Of a stretch of 10,499 nucleotides of DNA, positions 6,741-10,499 are shown one piece after another. The notes below the pieces were generated by a model, which saw only the letters and a program-made list of their open reading frames with translations, was not told the origin of the DNA and made no database searches. The DNA is taken from NCBI GenBank assembly GCA_938004375.1, contig CALKWH010000452.1, positions 1-10,499 on the forward strand, given 5' to 3'. Numbering within the stretch: the stretch's first letter is position 1; each line of letters begins with the position of its first letter. This DNA comes from an uncultured Pseudomonadota bacterium (GTDB lineage: Bacteria > Myxococcota_A > Polyangia > HGW-17). The position numbers and the translations under genes are program-made.

Positions 6741-7382
6741 TCACCCCTTCAGGTTCCGAAGCTGGTCGGAGTCCATGTGGTTGAATTCGCGGTTGATGCG
6801 GAAGATGGCGATGCCCATGACGAACACGGCCACGAACATGTCCAACAGCACGCCCAGCTCGACGATGACGGGCACCTCGAGGGCGATGGCCAGGCCGAAC
6901 ACGTAGATGCCGTTCTCCAGGATCAGATAGCCGATGACCTGGGTGATGGCCAGCTTGCGCGCCACGATCAGGAACAGGCCGGTGATGATGGTGAAGAAGG
7001 CGGTGGGTGCCACCAGACCGTGGGAGTCGGGCAGAAAGTCCATGCGGGCGTCGAGCCAGAAGGCGGCGACGAGCGCGAGGATCCCGGTGATGACCGAGGC
7101 CGTGATGCCCACGTAGGGCTGCATCTCCCCCGAGGTGCGGCTCTCGCGGATGGCGCGGCGCAGCAGCCGCGGGAAGACCACGCCCTTGAGGATGACGATG
7201 GCCAGCCCCAGCAATAGCACGCGCACCGAGGTGCCCCCGCCGCTGGCGGCCACGGGGAGCAGGCCGATGCACACGCCCTGGATGGCCGACAGCCGGATGG
7301 CCGTGATCAGGCGCGCCGTGCCCAGGATGAGAAAGCCGGTGAGGATGACGATGACGAGGATGGTGTCGACGGGGAGCGTCAT
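6741..7382 (-). CDS. hyfE: Membrane subunit HyfE (NuoK-like C-terminus)
   Basis: This 213-residue membrane protein matches the usual HyfE length of about 215. It has about six or seven hydrophobic helices. The C-terminal half resembles NuoK: VIGYLILENGIYVFGLA (149-165) carries E156, and VIVELGVLLDMFVAVFVMGI (172-191) carries E175 and D181. These buried acids are expected to belong to the ion path between the anchor subunit and the antiporter subunits. I set the start at 7382, where the ATG overlaps the hyfC stop codon (ATGA) and has GGGAGG eight bases upstream (7391-7396). The reading frame stays open further upstream inside hyfC, but that extension is Arg/His-rich antisense-like sequence without a family match. 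The stop lies four bases before hyfF. Confidence 0.92.
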   Translation of the reverse strand: MTLPVDTILVIVILTGFLILGTARLITAIRLSAIQGVCIGLLPVAASGGGTSVRVLLLGLAIVILKGVVFPRLLRRAIRESRTSGEMQPYVGITASVITGILALVAAFWLDARMDFLPDSHGLVAPTAFFTIITGLFLIVARKLAITQVIGYLILENGIYVFGLAIALEVPVIVELGVLLDMFVAVFVMGIAIFRINREFNHMDSDQLRNLKG

Positions 7383-8302
7383 GCCGTGAACCTCCCGATG
7401 AGGGTGAAGGCGAGCACCGAGAGCGCGACGCCCACCCAGAGCATCCGCGGGACCTTGAGCAGCCGGTAGCGGGCCATGACGGACTCCACGACGCCCACGC
7501 CCACGGACACCAGCAGCATGCCGGCGAAGAACGCGGGGATGGTGATCGCGGCGCCGCCGCCGATCCAGGAGACCGCGACGTTCACGATGAGGGCGCCCAG
7601 GATCCAGAATTTCAGGGCGGCGCCGTACAGGATGAAGGCCAGGTCGGGGCCCGAGTGATCGAGGATCATGACCTCGTGGATCATGGTGAGCTCGAGGTGG
7701 GTGTTGGGATCGTCCACCGGGATGCGGCTGTTCTCGGCCAGAAAGACGATGCACAGCGCCAGGGCGACCAGCGCCAGGGCCGGGCCGGCGACCTCCCAGG
7801 AGGCGGGACCCAGGGCGGAGGTGATCTGGGTCAGTCCCAGGCCTCCCGTGAGGCGGGCCAGGGCCGCCAGCGCCACCAGCAGGGCCGGCTCCGCGAGGGC
7901 GGAGAACTGCACCTCGCGGGAGGCGCCCATGCCCTCGAAGGCCGACCCCGTGTCCAGCGCGGCGAGCACGGTCACGAAGCGCACCAGGCCCAGAAAATAG
8001 GCCAGCAGGAACAGATCGCCGGTGAAGGACACGGCCGCCGGCGCATGCCGGCCCGCGGGTAGCAGCGCGAGGGCGCCAAGGACGGCGGCGAGGCCGACGA
8101 CCGGGCCGGCGCGGAACACCCAGGTGGTCGTGCGGCTGTACACCGCGCCCTTGCGCAGGAGCTTGAACAGGTCGAAGTAGGCCTGCAAGAGCGGCTGCCC
8201 CGTGCGGCCGCCGAACTTCGCCTTCACGCGGTTGACGACGCCCAGCAGGAAGGGGGCCAGGACCAGACCCGAGACCAGGGGGAGAAAGCGCAGCGCGTTC
8301 AT
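7379..8302 (-). CDS. hyfC: Membrane anchor subunit HyfC/HycD (NuoH-like)
   Basis: This 307-residue protein with about eight hydrophobic helices belongs to the NuoH/HycD/HyfC family, which anchors the soluble arm to the membrane. Diagnostic motifs are GRTGQPLLQAYFDLFKLLRK (32-51), DTGSAFEGMGASREVQFSAL (117-136) with the conserved acids D117 and E123, and AENSRIPVDDPNTHLELTMI (189-208) followed by HEVMILDHSGPDLA. The cytoplasmic loops bearing these motifs are where the small and large subunits dock in complex I. All are intact, so coupling between electron transfer and ion movement could be preserved although the [NiFe] ligands are missing in the partner subunit. It starts four bases after the hyfB stop codon and overlaps hyfE by four bases. 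Ribosome binding appears weak (GGGGTGA), suggesting translational coupling to hyfB. Confidence 0.93.
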   Translation of the reverse strand: MNALRFLPLVSGLVLAPFLLGVVNRVKAKFGGRTGQPLLQAYFDLFKLLRKGAVYSRTTTWVFRAGPVVGLAAVLGALALLPAGRHAPAAVSFTGDLFLLAYFLGLVRFVTVLAALDTGSAFEGMGASREVQFSALAEPALLVALAALARLTGGLGLTQITSALGPASWEVAGPALALVALALCIVFLAENSRIPVDDPNTHLELTMIHEVMILDHSGPDLAFILYGAALKFWILGALIVNVAVSWIGGGAAITIPAFFAGMLLVSVGVGVVESVMARYRLLKVPRMLWVGVALSVLAFTLIGRFTA

Positions 8303-8306
8303 GGCG

Positions 8307-10295
8307 TCACCCCAGCTTCCAGAAGAGCAGCCCCAGCAGGGACAGCACGATCATGAGAATGTACAGATGCAACAGGCCGTGCTGGAGCAGCCGGATCCGC
8401 GCCATCACCTCCTCGAGGCGGGCGAACAGGGGCGCGTAGAGCCGCTCGGAGGAGACGTCGGGCGTGTCGCTGGCGAAGTGTCCGCCCTCGGGGAAGAGGC
8501 CGTCGGGTCGGGAGAGGCGGCTGCGGGTGCCCAGGAACGCGCCGAACATGCGGATGATGGGGTCGGCGAACGACGAGGCCGTGTACTGCATGCGGGCCGT
8601 GGGCGCGACGTAACCGCAGTCCCAGGTGCCGGTGGCGCCGATCGTCCGGCCGCCCAGCAGGTGCGCGCGCCAGGCGCCCAGCAGCAGGGCGAGCACGACC
8701 AGGCCGCCGGTGGCGGCGGTCACCTTCCACAGGATCTGCAGCGCGGGGGTCTCGCGCACGACGGTGGCGGCGATGGAGGCCGGCAGCCCGGTCACCGGGG
8801 CGGTCACCGAGGCCAAAAGCGGCAGCAGGAAGGGACCGCCCAGGCCCAGCAGCAGGCAGAGCGCGGCGAGGGTCACCATGGGCAGCCGCATGGCCCCGCC
8901 GACCTCGTGGGCGTGGGCGGCGTGCGCGCTGCGGGGCTCGCCCAGGAACATGACGCCGAAGGCCTTGGTGAAGCAGGCCAGGGCCAGGCCACCGATGAGC
9001 GCGAGGGCGGCGACGGTCACCACGGCGCCCGAGAGCGTGGCGGTGCCCGTGGAGCCGATGATGCCGGCGAAGGCCCCAACGTAGATGAGGAACTCGCTGA
9101 CGAACCCGTTGAAGGGCGGCAGGCCGGAGATGGCGGCCGAGCCGATCAGGAAGGTCGTCCCGGTCACGGGCATGCGCTTTTGCAGGCCGCCCAGTTCCTC
9201 GAGATCGCGGACGTGACAGGCGTGGACCACGGCGCCCGCGCCGAGGAAGAGCAGGCCCTTGAAGATGGCGTGGTTGAGCACGTGGAGGGCAGCCCCCGAG
9301 AAGCCCAGGAGCGCCATGATCGGGTCACGGTGGGTCACGCCCAGCAGCCCGACGCCGAGGCCCAGCGTGATGACGCCCACGTTCTCCACGCTGGAGAACG
9401 CGAGCAGCCGCTTGAGGTCGTGCTGGGCCAGCGCGAAGAGCACGCCGAGCACGCCCGACGCGGCGCCGACGGCCACCAGCATCCAGCCCCACCAGGCCGG
9501 CGGCGTCCCGAGGAAGGTCAGCACGCGCAGCAGCCCGTAGACGCCGGTCTTGATCATGACGCCGGAGAGCACGGCCGAGACCGGCGAGGGCGCGGCCGGG
9601 TGGGCCTCGGGCAGCCAGACGTGCAGCGGCATGAAGCCGGCCTTGGTGCCGAAGCCGAGGACCGCGAGCACGAACACCACCGAGGCGACCTCCCGGTGGC
9701 GGGCGATGGCGAAGAAGCCGGCGAAGTCCAGGGAGCCGGAGTGGCGCCCCAGCAGGGCGAACAGGAAGAGGACGAAGGCGGTGCCGATGTGGGTGGCGAT
9801 TAAATAGATCCAGCCGGCCCGGCGCACGGCGCCATCCTCATGATCGAAGATGACCAGGAAGAACGAGGTCAGCGCCATGGACTCCCAGGCGAGCAGGAAG
9901 AGGATGCCGTTGCGGGCGGTGACCACGGCGAGCATGGAGGCCGTGAGCAGCAGGTAATGGAACCAGAAGACGCCGGTGTCCTTGCGCTCCTCGGCGTCGC
10001 GCAGGTAGCCCGACGCGTAGAGGGCGGCCAGGGTCGTGAGCAGGAGGATGGCGCCGGCGAACCAGGCTGACAGCGGATCCATGCCGAACCGGAAGGCGCC
10101 CAGGGGCATGGACCAGCCGCGGTCCCAGGACAGGTCGCCGCCGGGGCCCAGGGCCATGACCACGGGCACGAGGCCCAGACCGGCGCCCAGGGCCGAGGCG
10201 AGCGGCCCGAACCAGCGCAGAGTCCGGCGCGGCAGCAGCATGGACAACACGGCGCCCGCGAAGAAGACGCCGAAGGAAGCGACGAGCCAGATCAT
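8307..10295 (-). CDS. hyfB: Antiporter-like membrane subunit HyfB (NuoL/NuoM family)
   Basis: This 662-residue integral membrane protein is the first gene of the operon; its length and C-terminal domain match HyfB. Conserved features are E138 in helix 5 (LLAWESMALTSFF), K218 in FGTKAGFMPLHVWLPEAHPA, K249 in helix 8 (GVMIKTGVYGLLR), K295 in HDLKRLLAFSSVENVG, and K346 in NHAIFKGLLFLGAG. E401 lies in GFVSEFLIY and K444 in CFTKAFGVMFLGEP. All charged residues of the antiporter-like ion path are present. A His-rich loop (HAAHAHE, 458-464) sits between late helices. The segment TWDCGYVAPTARMQYTASSF (557-576) and the final helix (about 640-660) are typical of the HyfB C-terminus. The start at 10295 is preceded by AAGGAGT at 10303-10309. 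No HyfD-like third antiporter subunit is in the window, so the membrane arm appears to have two such subunits. Confidence 0.94.
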   Translation of the reverse strand: MIWLVASFGVFFAGAVLSMLLPRRTLRWFGPLASALGAGLGLVPVVMALGPGGDLSWDRGWSMPLGAFRFGMDPLSAWFAGAILLLTTLAALYASGYLRDAEERKDTGVFWFHYLLLTASMLAVVTARNGILFLLAWESMALTSFFLVIFDHEDGAVRRAGWIYLIATHIGTAFVLFLFALLGRHSGSLDFAGFFAIARHREVASVVFVLAVLGFGTKAGFMPLHVWLPEAHPAAPSPVSAVLSGVMIKTGVYGLLRVLTFLGTPPAWWGWMLVAVGAASGVLGVLFALAQHDLKRLLAFSSVENVGVITLGLGVGLLGVTHRDPIMALLGFSGAALHVLNHAIFKGLLFLGAGAVVHACHVRDLEELGGLQKRMPVTGTTFLIGSAAISGLPPFNGFVSEFLIYVGAFAGIIGSTGTATLSGAVVTVAALALIGGLALACFTKAFGVMFLGEPRSAHAAHAHEVGGAMRLPMVTLAALCLLLGLGGPFLLPLLASVTAPVTGLPASIAATVVRETPALQILWKVTAATGGLVVLALLLGAWRAHLLGGRTIGATGTWDCGYVAPTARMQYTASSFADPIIRMFGAFLGTRSRLSRPDGLFPEGGHFASDTPDVSSERLYAPLFARLEEVMARIRLLQHGLLHLYILMIVLSLLGLLFWKLG

Positions 10296-10322
10296 GGAAA
10301 CGACTCCTTTTCGACCACGGGC

Positions 10323-10350
10323 GGGCGGCGGCTGGTGACCAGCCGCGCCC
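10323..10350. other. GC-rich hairpin in the hyfB leader
   Basis: Arms 10328-10335 (GCGGCTGG) and 10339-10346 (CCAGCCGC) pair perfectly around a TGA loop. After a one-base bulge at 10327, 10323-10326 pairs with 10347-10350 (GGGC/GCCC). It lies just upstream of the hyfB ribosome binding site. There is no T-run on the minus strand, so it is more likely a leader structure than a terminator of the operon. On the plus strand only a TTT follows. Confidence 0.5.
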
Positions 10351-10432
10351 GTTTCCGCGCGGGGTCTAACACTCCGTTATTGGGAATACAAGTCTCAAAT
10401 TGAACATGGGCGAAGACCATGAGCGAAGAGAG

Positions 10433-10499
10433 TCCGACCCGTCTGACCCGTCTGACCCGTCTGACCCGTCTGACCCGTCTGACCCGTCTGACCCGTCTG
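10433..10499. repeat. 9-bp tandem repeat (GACCCGTCT)n, cut by window end
   Basis: Seven perfect copies of GACCCGTCT run from 10436 to 10498 and continue to the window edge. The phase TCTGACCCG is preceded by one degenerate unit, TCCGACCCG (10433-10441). Because nine is a multiple of three, all frames stay open; they would read Ser-Asp-Pro, Thr-Arg-Leu or similar repeats. There are no spacers between units, so this is a minisatellite-like array and not CRISPR. The true length is unknown. It lies about 140 bases upstream of hyfB. Positions 10351-10432 hold no gene I can support and no clear promoter. Confidence 0.95.

Noticed and set aside
8202..9803. A 533-codon plus-strand open frame opposite hyfB, and a similar 466-codon one at 5384-6784 opposite hyfF
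   Set aside because: Both are rich in Gln, Glu, Gly and His with low complexity and lie fully antisense to conserved membrane proteins, so they are compositional shadows.
2903..10295. Functional formate hydrogenlyase or hydrogenase-4
   Set aside because: The large subunit lacks both cysteine pairs for the [NiFe] centre, and no formate dehydrogenase or maturation genes are seen.
10296..10432. Sigma-54 promoter upstream of hyfB, as in E. coli hyf and hyc
   Set aside because: No TGGCAC-N5-TTGC-like element was found on the minus strand. A weak TTGTAT/TAGACC sigma-70 pair is too poor to report as a feature.
10433..10499. CRISPR array
   Set aside because: Units are 9 bp with no spacers and no cas genes, so this is a simple tandem repeat.
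10406..10499. Partial plus-strand gene starting MGEDHERRESDPSDP
   Set aside because: There is no ribosome binding site and the peptide is almost entirely repeat-encoded. The open frame follows from the 9-bp period.

Overview
This is a high-GC bacterial window, roughly 70% GC by eye outside 800-2880. Most of it (2903-10295, minus strand) is one tightly packed six-gene operon of the hydrogenase-4 / energy-converting hydrogenase type. The order in the direction of transcription is hyfB, hyfC, hyfE, hyfF, hyfG, then a ferredoxin-hyfI fusion. The proteins form a membrane arm of two antiporter-like subunits, a NuoH-like anchor and a HyfE/NuoK-like subunit, plus a soluble arm of a large subunit and an Fe-S small subunit. 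The large subunit lacks the cysteine pairs that hold the [NiFe] centre. The complex is therefore best read as an Ehr (energy-converting hydrogenase-related) complex, an ion-pumping relative of complex I and group 4 hydrogenases, and probably not a working hydrogenase.

Downstream of the operon and convergent with it is a two-gene plus-strand cassette (917-2880). It encodes an AAA/ABC-type ATPase of the OLD/RecF-like kind and an overlapping 271-residue protein with weak Toprim-like (DUF4276-like) acidic motifs. Its base composition is clearly lower in GC than both flanks. ATPase plus Toprim-like gene pairs are common among anti-phage systems (OLD, Gabija, PARIS), so this pair is the candidate defence system and a likely horizontal insertion. 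A 161-base, AT-richer divergent intergenic region separates it from a high-GC minus-strand gene (87-755) encoding a helical 222-residue protein I do not recognise.

The window ends upstream of hyfB with a GC-rich hairpin and a 9-bp tandem repeat (at least seven perfect units) that runs off the edge.

The organism cannot be named from this sequence. High GC, dense operon packing and an Ehr-type complex would fit Deltaproteobacteria/Myxococcota, Acidobacteria or one of several uncultured high-GC phyla; this is inference only. I saw no tRNA, rRNA, CRISPR array, transposase or integrase.
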